A stretch of DNA of 64,000 bases, taken from positions 358,492-422,491 of the forward strand of contig NZ_JACDIT010000001.1 of assembly GCF_013839445.1 (NCBI RefSeq), in the 5' to 3' direction. Each line of letters begins with the position of its first letter. Positions within the stretch are counted from its first letter, which is position 1. Both the position numbers and the translations under genes were made by a program. Shown in pieces: positions 18,178 to 27,514 of this stretch. The notes beneath the pieces were generated by a model. The model searched no databases. It saw only the letters and a program-made list of their open reading frames with translations, and was not told the DNA's origin. Origin of the DNA: Chthonobacter albigriseus (GTDB lineage: Bacteria > Pseudomonadota > Alphaproteobacteria > Rhizobiales > Pleomorphomonadaceae).

Positions 18178-19838
18178 GGAGCACCCTCCCCGACGAGACG
18201 TCCGCCGTCTAGGCGGATGATACGGTCCATGGCGCGCGCCAACAGCGGATCGTGGGTGGCGACGACAAGGGTGCGGCCGGCGGCGGTGGCGAGCAGCGCG
18301 GCGCGGACCGCGGCGGCGGTTTCGGCGTCGAGGTCGGCGGTCGGTTCGTCGGCAAGGATCAGCGGGCGGTCGGCCACGAGAGCGCGGGCAAGGCCGATGC
18401 GGCGGGCCTCGCCCCCGGAGACACCCGCCCCTTCGATGCCGAGGCGGGTGGAGAGACCATGCGGGAGCCGGGCGAGAAGCGGGCCGAGGCCAACCGCGCC
18501 AAGCGCCTCCTGAAGGCGGGAGTCCGGCGCGCCGGGATTGGCGAGCGCGAGGTTGCGGCGAAGCGAGCGGCGCTCCAGGAAGGGCAATTGGCCGATCCAG
18601 GCGGTGGAGCGGCGGACGGCGCCGACGGTGGCGGGCGACAACGGTTCACCGGCGATCTCGACGGACCCGGAGGACGGCTCGACGAGGCCGGCCAATGCTG
18701 CGAGGACGGTGGACTTGCCGGCCCCGCTCGGCCCCCAGAGGGCGACCCGCTCGCCTGGCGCTACCGCGAAGGAGACATCCTCAACCATCAGGACGCCGGT
18801 GTCGGGGGACCGGACGGAGAGGTCGCAGACGACGATAGGCGCGGCCGGCAGGAGCGCCACATGGCCGGCATCCGGGTCGAGCATGCGGCTGCGGGGTTCG
18901 TCCATCAGTTCGCGGTGGCGGGCCGCGAAGGCGTCGGCTGCCGCCTTGTCGTGATAGGCGGCGGCGAAATCGCGGAGCGGCTGGAAGAAGTCGGGCGCGA
19001 GCAGGAGGATGAACAGGCCGGAGGCAAGGTCCAGCGGGGCGAAGGTGGTGCCGAAACCGATCCAGCCGAGCAGGGAGAAGCCAACATAGACGGCCACCAG
19101 GGCGACGCCGACGGCGGCGAAAAGCTCCAGAACCGCCGAGGAGAGGAAGGCGAGACGGAGGACGGCCATGGTGCGGCGGCGGATCTCGTCGCCCACCTCC
19201 GCGATGTGATCGGCGACCCGCGGGACGGCGCCGAACAGACGGATGGTGGGCAGGCCGGAAACACGGTCGAGCAGCGTGCCGGTGAAGGTGCCGATCTCTG
19301 ACAGCTGGACGCGGCTGCGGTCGCGCGCCTCGGCACCGATCAGCGACATGAAGATGGGGATGAAAGGGGCCGCAACCAGGAGGACAACCGCGGCGGCCCA
19401 GGCATGCCAGGCCACCACGGCGGCGATGACCAGCGGCACGACGGCCATGCGGGCCCGGGTGGGCGCGTAGCGGACGAGGTAGGGCTCCAGGGCCTCGACC
19501 TGATCGGCGGCAAGGGTGGCTATCTCGCCGGCGGCCGGGCGGCCGGCATCGACGGGGGACCAGCGGGCCGCACGCGCGGCGATGGTGCGGCGGATCTCCA
19601 GGCGGGCGCGAGAGGCGAAGCGCTGGGCCTGGTGGACGGAGACGGTGTCGAGGCCGATGCGGAGGGCGGCGAGAGCGAGGAAAGCCAGGATTTCGGGGAG
19701 GATGGACGGGATCGGCTCGCCGCGGGCGGCGGCGAGAGCTGCGTCCGACAAGGCGCTGGCAAGCAGCCATGCCTGGGGGATCCAGACCAGCGCGGCGGCG
19801 GCCGAGAGGACGAGGACGAGACGAGGCGGCGTCGGCAT
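18174..19838 (-). CDS. cydD: thiol reductant ABC exporter subunit CydD
   Basis: A 554-residue half-transporter and first gene of cydDC. The start at 19838 is chosen at the onset of the conserved protein (MPTPPRLVLVLSAAAALVWI). The open frame extends further but reads as proline-rich nonsense. The membrane domain covers about residues 1-310, and the ATPase carries 'GPSGAGKST', 'VSGGEARRIGLARAL' and 'LILADEPTADLD'. It pairs with CydC to export thiols for periplasmic redox balance and cytochrome bd maturation. I see no FNR/FixK-type TTGAT-N4-ATCAA box in the 213 bp upstream, but a conserved short inverted repeat (19995-20011) is there. Confidence 0.92.
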   Translation of the reverse strand: MPTPPRLVLVLSAAAALVWIPQAWLLASALSDAALAAARGEPIPSILPEILAFLALAALRIGLDTVSVHQAQRFASRARLEIRRTIAARAARWSPVDAGRPAAGEIATLAADQVEALEPYLVRYAPTRARMAVVPLVIAAVVAWHAWAAAVVLLVAAPFIPIFMSLIGAEARDRSRVQLSEIGTFTGTLLDRVSGLPTIRLFGAVPRVADHIAEVGDEIRRRTMAVLRLAFLSSAVLELFAAVGVALVAVYVGFSLLGWIGFGTTFAPLDLASGLFILLLAPDFFQPLRDFAAAYHDKAAADAFAARHRELMDEPRSRMLDPDAGHVALLPAAPIVVCDLSVRSPDTGVLMVEDVSFAVAPGERVALWGPSGAGKSTVLAALAGLVEPSSGSVEIAGEPLSPATVGAVRRSTAWIGQLPFLERRSLRRNLALANPGAPDSRLQEALGAVGLGPLLARLPHGLSTRLGIEGAGVSGGEARRIGLARALVADRPLILADEPTADLDAETAAAVRAALLATAAGRTLVVATHDPLLARAMDRIIRLDGGRLVGEGAP

Positions 19839-19994
19839 GCGCGGGATGTGGGGGCCGGAGGTCGGGGGTGGGAGTGCGGGGCGGTGTCGCGGGGGTGACG
19901 GATAGGGCGGCGAAGGGGTAGCTGCCGACCTTAGGAAGCTGCCGGCGGTATCGAACAGCGGGCGGACGGGAGTATTCGTGTCGTTTGCCGAAAA

Positions 19995-20011
19995 TGCACC
20001 CCAATAGGGGT
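19995..20011. promoter_or_regulatory. conserved inverted repeat, copy 1
   Basis: TGCACCCCAATAGGGGT, with perfect ACCCC/GGGGT arms, lies between cydD and the Nudix gene, 40 bp before the latter. A 15-of-17 match recurs at 55903-55919, also between divergent genes, and both are preceded by AAA. It is a candidate transcription-factor site. I do not recognise the factor. Confidence 0.4.
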
Positions 20012-20051
20012 AGATGACAGCAGGACCTTCCGGAGAGATCGAGGACCCGAC

Positions 20052-20669
20052 TTGAGCGACGAGAGAGAGCTGATGCCGCCGAGCCGCCTGCCGGCGGCGG
20101 TGATCGTGGACCGCAAGACCGTCTACGATGCGTTCGTGACGCTTGACGTGCTGCTGGTGGAAACGACCGTGCGCGGCGAGAGCGTGCAGCTGAAGCGCGA
20201 GGTGCACGACCACGGAGCCGGCGCTTCGGTGCTGGCCTACGACGTGGAGCGGCGGACGGGGGTGCTGGTGCGCCAGGTGCGGCCGGCCGTGCTGGCGGTG
20301 GGCGACGACCCGGTGGTGGCCGAGACCATCGCCGGGCTGCTTGACGACGGCGAAGACCCTGCCGACGCGGTGAAGCGGGAGGCGATGGAAGAGGCCGGCG
20401 TTTCGCTGAAGAACCTGATCCTGGTGGGCTCGCCCTACACCTCCCCCGGCGCGGTGACGGAGCGCATCTGGCTCTATCTCGCCGAGATCGACCGCGATGG
20501 CGAGAACGGCGAAGGCGGCGGCGTGGCGGACGAGCACGAGGAGATCGAGGTCCTGGAGCTGCCGCTGAAGATGCTGGCGGAAGCCTCCGACCGCGGGCAG
20601 TTGCGCGACATGAAGACCATCCTGCTTGTGGAGACCCTCAGGCGCCGGCGGCCGGAGCTGTTCGCGTGA
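20052..20669 (+). CDS. Nudix hydrolase, ADP-ribose / GDP-mannose pyrophosphatase type
   Basis: A 205-residue hydrolase of the NudF/NudK (TIGR00052-like) group, which splits nucleoside diphosphate-X compounds. The Nudix box is intact (G-x5-E-x7-REAMEEAG near residues 95-117) and is preceded by the family's 'VLVRQVRPA' strand. The TTG at 20052 is chosen because GAGGA sits 6-7 bases upstream; an ATG at 20073 is an alternative. It stands alone between cydDC (divergent) and glmU. Exact substrate preference (ADP-ribose or GDP-mannose) cannot be read from the sequence. Confidence 0.87.
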   Translation: MSDERELMPPSRLPAAVIVDRKTVYDAFVTLDVLLVETTVRGESVQLKREVHDHGAGASVLAYDVERRTGVLVRQVRPAVLAVGDDPVVAETIAGLLDDGEDPADAVKREAMEEAGVSLKNLILVGSPYTSPGAVTERIWLYLAEIDRDGENGEGGGVADEHEEIEVLELPLKMLAEASDRGQLRDMKTILLVETLRRRRPELFA

Positions 20670-20758
20670 GGCGCCGGCCCCTGTTCAACTGAAGGGCCGC
20701 GTCGGCTAACGATTTCATGCGGCCGGAACGCGGCCGCTGATCGATTCGGGAGATTTCC

Positions 20759-22108
20759 ATGCCCCTGCCCTGTCTTGCCGTGGTGCTGGCCGCCGGCGAG
20801 GGAACGCGGATGCGCTCCGCGCTGCCGAAGGTGATGCACGCCGTGGGCGGGCGGGCGATGCTGGACCACGTGGCCGCGGCGGCGACGGCGGCCGGCGCGG
20901 ACGAACTCGCCGTGGTGGTGGGCGCGGGAGCCGAGCGGGTGCGGGCGCATCTTGCCAAGGCGCTGCCGGAGGCGAGCGTGCACGTGCAGGCGGAACGGCT
21001 GGGAACCGCGCATGCGGTGCTCGCCGCGCGGCCGGCGCTGGAAGCGGCGCGCGGCGACGTGATCGTGCTCTACGGCGACACGCCGCTGGTGCGTCCGGAG
21101 ACGATCGGGCGGGTTCGGGAGCGGCTTGCCGGCGGCGCGGACGTGGTGGTGCTCGGCTTCGAGGCGGCGGATCCGACGGGGTATGGCCGGCTGGTGACGG
21201 AAGGCGAGCGGCTCGCGCGGATCGTGGAGGAGAAGGACGCCGACGCGGCGACGAAGGCGATCCGGCTGTCAAACTCCGGGATCATGGCGTTTCGCGCAGG
21301 GCTGCTGCCCGGGCTGCTGGAGGCGATCGGCAACAGCAACGCCAAGGGCGAGTATTACCTGACCGACGCGGTGGAGATCGCCAGCGCGCGCGGGCTGACG
21401 GCCGTGGTGGTGACGGGCCCGGAGGCGGAGTTCATGGGCGTCAACGACCGGGCGCAGCTGGCCGCGGTGGAGGCGGTGTTCCAGGCCCGGATGCGGGCCG
21501 CGGCGATGGCCGGCGGGGCGACGCTGTCGGCGCCGGAGACGGTGTTCTTCTCGCACGACACGGTGCTGGGCCGGGACGTGACGGTGGAGCCGAACGTGGT
21601 GTTCGCGCCGGGCGTGAGCGTGGCGGACGGGGCGACGATCCGCGCGTTCAGCCACCTGGAGGGCGCGAACGTGGGCGCCGGGGCGATCGTCGGACCCTAT
21701 GCGCGGCTGCGGCCGGGGGCGGAGATCGGCGCGGAGGCGCACATCGGCAACTTCGTGGAGATCAAGGCGGCTGATGTGGGCGACGGGGCGAAGATCAACC
21801 ACCTCTCCTACGTGGGCGACGCGAGCGTGGGGCCGAAGACCAACGTGGGCGCCGGGACGATCACCTGCAACTACGATGGATACTTCAAGCACAAGACGAC
21901 GATCGGCGCGGGCGTGTTCATCGGCAGCCACACGACGCTGGTGGCGCCGGTAAGCGTGGGCGACGGCGGCTATACCGCGGCCGGCAGCGTGATCACCGAG
22001 GACGTGCCAGGCGATGCGATGGCGTTCGGGCGGGCACGCCAGGTTGTGGTGGACGGCAGGGGCAAGGCCACGCGCGAGCGGTTGGAACGGAAGAAGCGGG
22101 GCGAGTAG
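20759..22108 (+). CDS. glmU: bifunctional UDP-GlcNAc pyrophosphorylase / GlcN-1-P acetyltransferase
   Basis: A 449-residue bifunctional enzyme that makes UDP-N-acetylglucosamine for peptidoglycan and lipopolysaccharide. The N-terminal uridylyltransferase carries 'LAAGEGTRMRSALPKVMH' and 'VLYGDTPLV'. The C-terminal half is a left-handed beta-helix of hexapeptide repeats with the acetyltransferase segment 'INHLSYVGDASVG', 'GAGTITCNYDG' and 'FIGSHTTLVAPV'. Length is normal for the family. GGGAG precedes the ATG. glmS, the earlier step of the same pathway, lies 2.3 kb downstream on the same strand, separated by a chemoreceptor gene. Confidence 0.97.
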   Translation: MPLPCLAVVLAAGEGTRMRSALPKVMHAVGGRAMLDHVAAAATAAGADELAVVVGAGAERVRAHLAKALPEASVHVQAERLGTAHAVLAARPALEAARGDVIVLYGDTPLVRPETIGRVRERLAGGADVVVLGFEAADPTGYGRLVTEGERLARIVEEKDADAATKAIRLSNSGIMAFRAGLLPGLLEAIGNSNAKGEYYLTDAVEIASARGLTAVVVTGPEAEFMGVNDRAQLAAVEAVFQARMRAAAMAGGATLSAPETVFFSHDTVLGRDVTVEPNVVFAPGVSVADGATIRAFSHLEGANVGAGAIVGPYARLRPGAEIGAEAHIGNFVEIKAADVGDGAKINHLSYVGDASVGPKTNVGAGTITCNYDGYFKHKTTIGAGVFIGSHTTLVAPVSVGDGGYTAAGSVITEDVPGDAMAFGRARQVVVDGRGKATRERLERKKRGE

Positions 22109-22307
22109 GCGGTTCGCTGCTGCGACGGGCCGGACTCGATGGTTTTTGCACCTAGACAGCATTTTATTTCTCTTCGGCAACATTTTTGTCGATCTTAAAA
22201 CAATTTTTTGCGATCGAAGTGCGGCCAACGCCTATAGCATGCAGGTATTCATATAAATTTAGTTGGTTGTGGCGAACCTTGCTCCACACCGGTTCCGGGA
22301 GGGGAGC

Positions 22308-24263
22308 ATGGGGACCATGCGAATCGCGTTCTATTCCAGGTTGATGAGCCTGACGATGGCGGCCGTGCTGGTCGCCGCTATCGCGTTCGGCTACGGGCTG
22401 ATCCAGAAGGTGCGCATCGGCGGGCCGATCTACAGCGACCTGATCGCCGGCAAGGACGTCATCGCCGACGTGCTGCCGCCGCCGCTCTATATCATCGAGG
22501 CCTATCTGGAGACGAGCCGGGCGATGCTGGATCCGGCATCCGTGACCGAGCGGCGCGCCCGAGTGGAGCAGTTGAAGGCGGACTACGACACGCGCCATGC
22601 CTATTGGCAGGACCTGCCGCTGACCCCGGAGCTGAAGGCGGCGCTCTTGAAGGCTGCGGATGCACCGGCGCAGCGGTTCTTCTCGCTGGGGGCGGACGAG
22701 TTCTTTCCGGCGTTGGCGGCCGGCGACAAGGCCGCGGCCGAAGCGGCCTACGGACAGATGAGCGCGGCCTATGCGGATCACCGGGCGGAAATCGACCGGG
22801 TGGTGCAGCTCGCCTCCGGCTGGTACGCGGCGACCGAGGCCGAGGCGCAGGGGGAGATCCCCTGGGCGCTGTCAGTGATCGGCGCGCTGGCCGTGCTGGT
22901 GGTGACGCTGGTGGCGGCTGCGGGCGTGCTGGCGGAACGGGCGGTGGTGCGGCCGATCGGGCTGATCGCCAAGGCGATGCGGCACCTTGCCGACGGGCAC
23001 GCCGACGTTACCGTGCCGGCGGTGGGCCGGACGACCGAGATGCGCGAGCTGGCGGGGGCGATGACGGTGTTCGCCGACAACGCGCGCGAACGGGCCGGGC
23101 TGATGCAGGAGGTGCATGCCGGCCGCGCGGCGGCGGAGGAGCGCAAGGCCACGCTGGAGACGCTGGCGATGAACTTCCTCAGCGACGCGGACAGCATGAA
23201 GACCGTTCTCGACCGCGAGGCGCACGTGGTGCAGGGATGCGCCAAGGCTTTCCGGCAGACGGTGGAGACGTCCGAGAGCGAGGCGGGCCAGGGGCTGGCG
23301 GCCGCGGTGGCGGCGGCGGAGAACGTGCGCGCGGTGGCCGAGGAGGCGGGGCGGCTGTCGGCCTCGACGCGGCAGATCGCGCAGCAGACGGACGAGGCGC
23401 GGCGGCTGACGGAGGCGGCGGCGACACGGGCGCGGGGGGCCGAGCAGGAGGTGCAGGCGCTGACGACCGTGGCCGAGCAGATCAAGTCGATCCTGGAGTC
23501 GATCGGCGGGATCGCGGCGCAGACCAACCTGCTCAGCCTGAACGCGACCATCGAAGCTTCGCGCGCGGGTGAAGCCGGCCGCGGCTTTGCGGTGGTGGCC
23601 GCCGAGGTGAAGGCGCTGGCGGGCGAAACCGCCAAGGCGACCGGCGAGGTGGACCGGCTGCTGCAGCAGATCAATGCTTGCACAGGCGCGGTGGTGGGAT
23701 CGATCAGCCGCATCGTCGTGGACGTCGACGCCGTCAACGCGCTCAACGGCGACGTGGCGGCGGCGATCGCGGAGCAGGAGCGGGCGACGGCAGAAATCGC
23801 GCAGAGCGCCGAGCAGGCCTCGATCAGCACCGACGGAGCGCGGGAGACCAACGAGCGGCTGTCGGCGATCGTGCAGGAAGCGCGCAACGAGGTGGTGCGC
23901 GTGGGCGAGGCTTCGCGTTCGCTGTTCGAGGTGCTGGGGTCCTTCACGGAGGGCACGGACCGGTTCCTCGGCACGATCTCGCAGGACATGAAGGAGCGCC
24001 GCAAGGGCATCCGGCACCGCGTGGTCGATCCGGCGGACGTGATCGTCGGCGGGCGGCGGACGACGACCTCGCTTCGAGACCTCAGCCTCACGGGCGCGGC
24101 GGTGGCCCTGGTGCCCGGCGTCGTCCGGGGGAGCGCGGTGACCGTGGTGCTCGGCGGGCAGGAGATCGCGGCGGACTGCGTGTGGATCGACGACACCGGT
24201 TTCGGCGTGAAGTTCCGCACGGCGCTTGCGGAGTTCCCGGTGGAGTTGCGCAAGACGGGATGA
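22308..24263 (+). CDS. methyl-accepting chemotaxis protein with C-terminal PilZ domain
   Basis: A 651-residue receptor. The ATG at 22308 follows a strong GGGAGGGGAG. Helix 1 lies at about residues 5-30, a helical periplasmic sensor at 35-180, helix 2 at 184-208 and HAMP to about 260. The signalling hairpin tip '[20 protein letters not shown]' is near residue 403. The last ~90 residues form a PilZ-type domain with RKGIR (about 564) and DLSLTG (about 592), the two c-di-GMP-contacting motifs RxxxR and D/NxSxxG. Chemotactic signalling could therefore be tuned by c-di-GMP. The upstream ~120 bp are AT-rich, suggesting its own promoter between glmU and glmS. Confidence 0.92.
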   Translation: MGTMRIAFYSRLMSLTMAAVLVAAIAFGYGLIQKVRIGGPIYSDLIAGKDVIADVLPPPLYIIEAYLETSRAMLDPASVTERRARVEQLKADYDTRHAYWQDLPLTPELKAALLKAADAPAQRFFSLGADEFFPALAAGDKAAAEAAYGQMSAAYADHRAEIDRVVQLASGWYAATEAEAQGEIPWALSVIGALAVLVVTLVAAAGVLAERAVVRPIGLIAKAMRHLADGHADVTVPAVGRTTEMRELAGAMTVFADNARERAGLMQEVHAGRAAAEERKATLETLAMNFLSDADSMKTVLDREAHVVQGCAKAFRQTVETSESEAGQGLAAAVAAAENVRAVAEEAGRLSASTRQIAQQTDEARRLTEAAATRARGAEQEVQALTTVAEQIKSILESIGGIAAQTNLLSLNATIEASRAGEAGRGFAVVAAEVKALAGETAKATGEVDRLLQQINACTGAVVGSISRIVVDVDAVNALNGDVAAAIAEQERATAEIAQSAEQASISTDGARETNERLSAIVQEARNEVVRVGEASRSLFEVLGSFTEGTDRFLGTISQDMKERRKGIRHRVVDPADVIVGGRRTTTSLRDLSLTGAAVALVPGVVRGSAVTVVLGGQEIAADCVWIDDTGFGVKFRTALAEFPVELRKTG

Positions 24264-24415
24264 GCTCGACCCGGTGGGCGTCACAATCCGTCACCTTTGT
24301 TGATTTCCGCCCGGTCAGCGCCATGGCCTAGGTTCGCCGCATCGGATTCGGGCGGCGTTAACCTGGGCTTTCTGGCCGTGCGGTTAGCGTCGGAGTCCTG
24401 AACGGGGACGATGGC

Positions 24416-26242
24416 ATGTGCGGAATTGTTGGGATCGTCGGACGCGAGCCGGTGGCGGGACGCCTGGTCGATGCGCTGAAGCGGTTGGAGTATCGCGGCT
24501 ACGACAGCGCGGGCGTCGCCACGCTCGAGGGTGGGCGGATCACGCGGCGGCGGGCCGAGGGCAAGCTCGGCAACCTGGCGGCCAAGCTCGCGACGAGCCC
24601 GCTCGGCGGAACCATCGGCATCGGGCACACGCGTTGGGCGACGCACGGGGCCCCTACGGAACGCAACGCCCATCCGCACGCGACCGAAACGGTCGCGGTG
24701 GTGCACAACGGAATCATCGAGAACTTTCGCGACCTGCGCGAAGGGCTTCAGGCCAAGGGGCGACGGTTCCAGTCGGACACCGACACCGAGGTCGTCGCGC
24801 ACATGGTGTCGGCGCTGGTAGAGGCCGGGGCGACGCCGGTCGACGCGGTGGCGGCGGTGCTGCCGCAGCTGACGGGTGCCTTTTCGCTCGCGTTCCTGTT
24901 CGACGGGCATCCGGACCTGATGATCGGCGCGCGGCGCGGCTCGCCGCTGGCGGTCGGCTACGGCAAGGGCGAGATGTTCTTCGGATCGGACGCGATCGCG
25001 CTGGCGCCGTTCACCTCCACCCTCACCTATCTGGAAGACGGCGACTGGGCGGTCGCCACCCATGAGGGCGTGACGATCCGCAACGAGGCGGGCGAGGTGG
25101 TGAGCCGGCCGGTGCAGACGTCGAATGCGTCGGCCTTCCTGGTGGACAAGGGCAACCACCGGCACTTCATGGCCAAGGAGATCCACGAGCAGCCGGAGGT
25201 GATCGGCCACACGCTGGCGCGCTACCTGGACTTCACCACGGGACGCATCCGGGTGCCCGACGGGCTGCCGTTCGATTTCCGGACCGTGAAGCGGGTGACG
25301 ATGTCGGCTTGCGGGACGGCCTACTATGCAGGGCTGACAGCGAAGTATTGGTTCGAGCGGTTCGCCCGGCTGCCGGTCGACATCGACATCGCGTCGGAGT
25401 TCCGCTACCGCGAGGCGCCGCTCGATGCAGGCGACCTGTCGCTGTTCGTGTCGCAGTCGGGCGAGACGGCCGACACGCTGGCCGCGCTGCGCTACTGCAA
25501 GGCGCAGGGACAGACGGTGGCGGCGGTGGTCAACGTGCAGGAGAGCACGATCGCGCGCGAGAGCGACGCCGTGTTTCCGACGTTGGCCGGGCCCGAGGTG
25601 GGCGTCGCCTCGACCAAGGCGTTCACCTGCCAGCTGACCGTCCTGGCGGCGCTGGCGGTGGCGGCAGGGCGGGTGCGCGGGACGCTATCGGAGGACGACG
25701 AGCGCAAGCTGGTCGCGGCGCTCAGCGAGATCCCGCGCTATGCGGCCGAGGCACTGAAGCGCGAGGCGCAGATCGAGCGGCTGGCGCACAAGCTCTCCAA
25801 GGTTCGGCACGCGCTCTATCTCGGGCGCGGCACGAGCTTCCCGCTGGCGCTGGAAGGCGCGCTGAAGCTGAAGGAGATCTCCTACATCCACGCCGAGGGC
25901 TACGCGGCCGGCGAGCTCAAGCACGGGCCGATCGCGCTGATCGACGAGGAGATGCCGGTGATCGTGATCGCCCCGCACGACCGGGTGTTCGAGAAGACGG
26001 TCTCCAACATGCAGGAGGTGGCGGCGCGCGGCGGCCGGATCATCCTGATCACCGACCCGAAGGGCGCGGCGGAAGCGTCGGTTGAGACGATGGAGACGAT
26101 CGTGCTGCCGGACATGCCGGCGACGATCACGCCGCTGGTCTACGCGATCCCGATCCAGCTGCTCGCCTACCACACCGCCGTGTTCATCGGCACCGACGTG
26201 GACCAGCCGCGCAATCTGGCCAAGAGCGTGACGGTGGAATAG
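24416..26242 (+). CDS. glmS: glutamine--fructose-6-phosphate aminotransferase (isomerizing)
   Basis: A 608-residue enzyme converting fructose-6-phosphate and glutamine to glucosamine-6-phosphate, the entry step of amino-sugar synthesis. The N-terminus starts MCGIVGIVG, so the catalytic cysteine becomes residue 1 after Met removal. 'HTRWATHG' and 'HNGIIENF' complete the glutaminase domain. Two SIS domains follow from about residue 285, with 'ACGTAYYAG', 'SQSGETADTLAAL' and 'LGRGTSFPLALEGALKLKEI'. It ends in the expected 'AKSVTVE'. No leader ribozyme is evident. It functions with glmU 2.3 kb upstream. Confidence 0.97.
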   Translation: MCGIVGIVGREPVAGRLVDALKRLEYRGYDSAGVATLEGGRITRRRAEGKLGNLAAKLATSPLGGTIGIGHTRWATHGAPTERNAHPHATETVAVVHNGIIENFRDLREGLQAKGRRFQSDTDTEVVAHMVSALVEAGATPVDAVAAVLPQLTGAFSLAFLFDGHPDLMIGARRGSPLAVGYGKGEMFFGSDAIALAPFTSTLTYLEDGDWAVATHEGVTIRNEAGEVVSRPVQTSNASAFLVDKGNHRHFMAKEIHEQPEVIGHTLARYLDFTTGRIRVPDGLPFDFRTVKRVTMSACGTAYYAGLTAKYWFERFARLPVDIDIASEFRYREAPLDAGDLSLFVSQSGETADTLAALRYCKAQGQTVAAVVNVQESTIARESDAVFPTLAGPEVGVASTKAFTCQLTVLAALAVAAGRVRGTLSEDDERKLVAALSEIPRYAAEALKREAQIERLAHKLSKVRHALYLGRGTSFPLALEGALKLKEISYIHAEGYAAGELKHGPIALIDEEMPVIVIAPHDRVFEKTVSNMQEVAARGGRIILITDPKGAAEASVETMETIVLPDMPATITPLVYAIPIQLLAYHTAVFIGTDVDQPRNLAKSVTVE

Positions 26243-26258
26243 GCCGGGCGAAGGACCC

Positions 26259-27497
26259 TCAGTTCATCTGGGGGTCGTTCGCCATGCCCCGGATGATCGC
26301 GAGCGTCTCTTCAACGGTTGTGGCGGGCTCGATCAGGAGGCGGCGCGTCGCGTTCCAGAAGCGGCTCGTCCCGTAGCTCGGAAAATCCACGGTGAACTGG
26401 CCGAGGTCGAGAGTCGGATCCGCCAACGCCAGCTTCACCTTCGCGGCGCACGCGTCCAGGCTTGCTGCCTTCGCCTCCTGATTAGCCGGCGTGGAGCCTT
26501 TCGCTCGGGAAAAGGCCGATTGGATCTCGGGGTCCATGATGGTTTCCGCCAACAGGGCCTGGCCAGCGCGAATCTCGTCGTCTTCGGGGTGCATGAACAC
26601 CATGGAATCGACCACCGTGGCGAGGTAGCGCTGATTTCCAGGTGCGAATTCGCAGAGGAAGTCCCTGCCCGGCTCAAGTCCCTTGGCCATCAGTTCGGCC
26701 TTCGCCCAGTCGCCCATGATCTCAATCGCGCCCTGCCCGGCGGCGAACTCCTCGTTTGCGCGAACCCAGTCGCGCGGCGTGTCGGGCATGTCGATTAACT
26801 CGGCGAGCTGGTCGATGATGACCAACGCCTCCTCGAATTTCTGCGAGGCGATGAACCCGCGCCAATCGTTGATCAAGGCGCGGTCCTGTGGATCGGAGAA
26901 GACGCCGGTAAATACGGCCCGCAGAAACAGGTTCACCGTCCAGGTATCGGACGAAAGGGCAAACGGCGTCTCGCCGGCCTCTTTCAGCCTATGAGCAACC
27001 TCAACAACCTCCGGCCAGGTCTTCGGCGGTGTCAGTTGGTGACGGTCGAATATCTTCTTGTTGATCCACATCCAGTTTTCGACGTGAATTCCTACAGGCG
27101 CCAGATAGATCACGCCGTCAACACTGATCCTGTCGACGACGAAGGACGGGAGCTTGCTCTTCCAGGCTTCCGTACCTCCCGCCACCTCGATGGGCACGAT
27201 AGCTCCCAGTTGGATGTACTCCTTGGAGGCTGCTCCAGCGTACCACTGACTTGCCCCAGGAGGCGTGCCGACGGCGAGGCGTTCGGCCAGGTCGGTCCGA
27301 AGCGTTTCCAGATTGGCCATCGGGCTGTCGATCCAGGTTCCGCCTCTCGCCTCGAAGCCCTTGCGGATCTCCATGATAGCGGCGTTCTCGGACGGTGAGA
27401 TCCAGTAGTGCTCGACTTCCAACGATGCAGCGTCCGCGATCGAGGGAGCGGCGAGCATGGTGAAAGCCAGAATGAACGTCTTGGCCAGTTTCTTCAT
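26259..27497 (-). CDS. extracellular solute-binding protein (family 1), without transporter genes
   Basis: A 412-residue periplasmic sugar-type binding protein with signal peptide MKKLAKTFILAFTMLAAPSI (cleavage after ADA). Family-1 features include 'APVGIHVENWMWINKKIFD', 'PKTWPEVVEVAHRLKEAG' and 'EFAAGQGAIEIMGDWA'. No permease or ATPase gene accompanies it. It begins 17 bp after the stop of a membrane GGDEF-EAL protein and is probably co-transcribed with it. This layout suggests a ligand receptor feeding c-di-GMP signalling rather than import, as for NspS-MbaA in Vibrio cholerae. Its base use is slightly less GC-biased than that of its neighbours. Confidence 0.9.
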   Translation of the reverse strand: MKKLAKTFILAFTMLAAPSIADAASLEVEHYWISPSENAAIMEIRKGFEARGGTWIDSPMANLETLRTDLAERLAVGTPPGASQWYAGAASKEYIQLGAIVPIEVAGGTEAWKSKLPSFVVDRISVDGVIYLAPVGIHVENWMWINKKIFDRHQLTPPKTWPEVVEVAHRLKEAGETPFALSSDTWTVNLFLRAVFTGVFSDPQDRALINDWRGFIASQKFEEALVIIDQLAELIDMPDTPRDWVRANEEFAAGQGAIEIMGDWAKAELMAKGLEPGRDFLCEFAPGNQRYLATVVDSMVFMHPEDDEIRAGQALLAETIMDPEIQSAFSRAKGSTPANQEAKAASLDACAAKVKLALADPTLDLGQFTVDFPSYGTSRFWNATRRLLIEPATTVEETLAIIRGMANDPQMN

Positions 27498-27514
27498 ATC
27501 GGGTCTCCTTCAGG

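Noticed and set aside
26243..26258. Terminator between convergent glmS and the solute-binding protein gene
   Set aside because: The gap is 16 bp and no stable stem with a T-run was found there.
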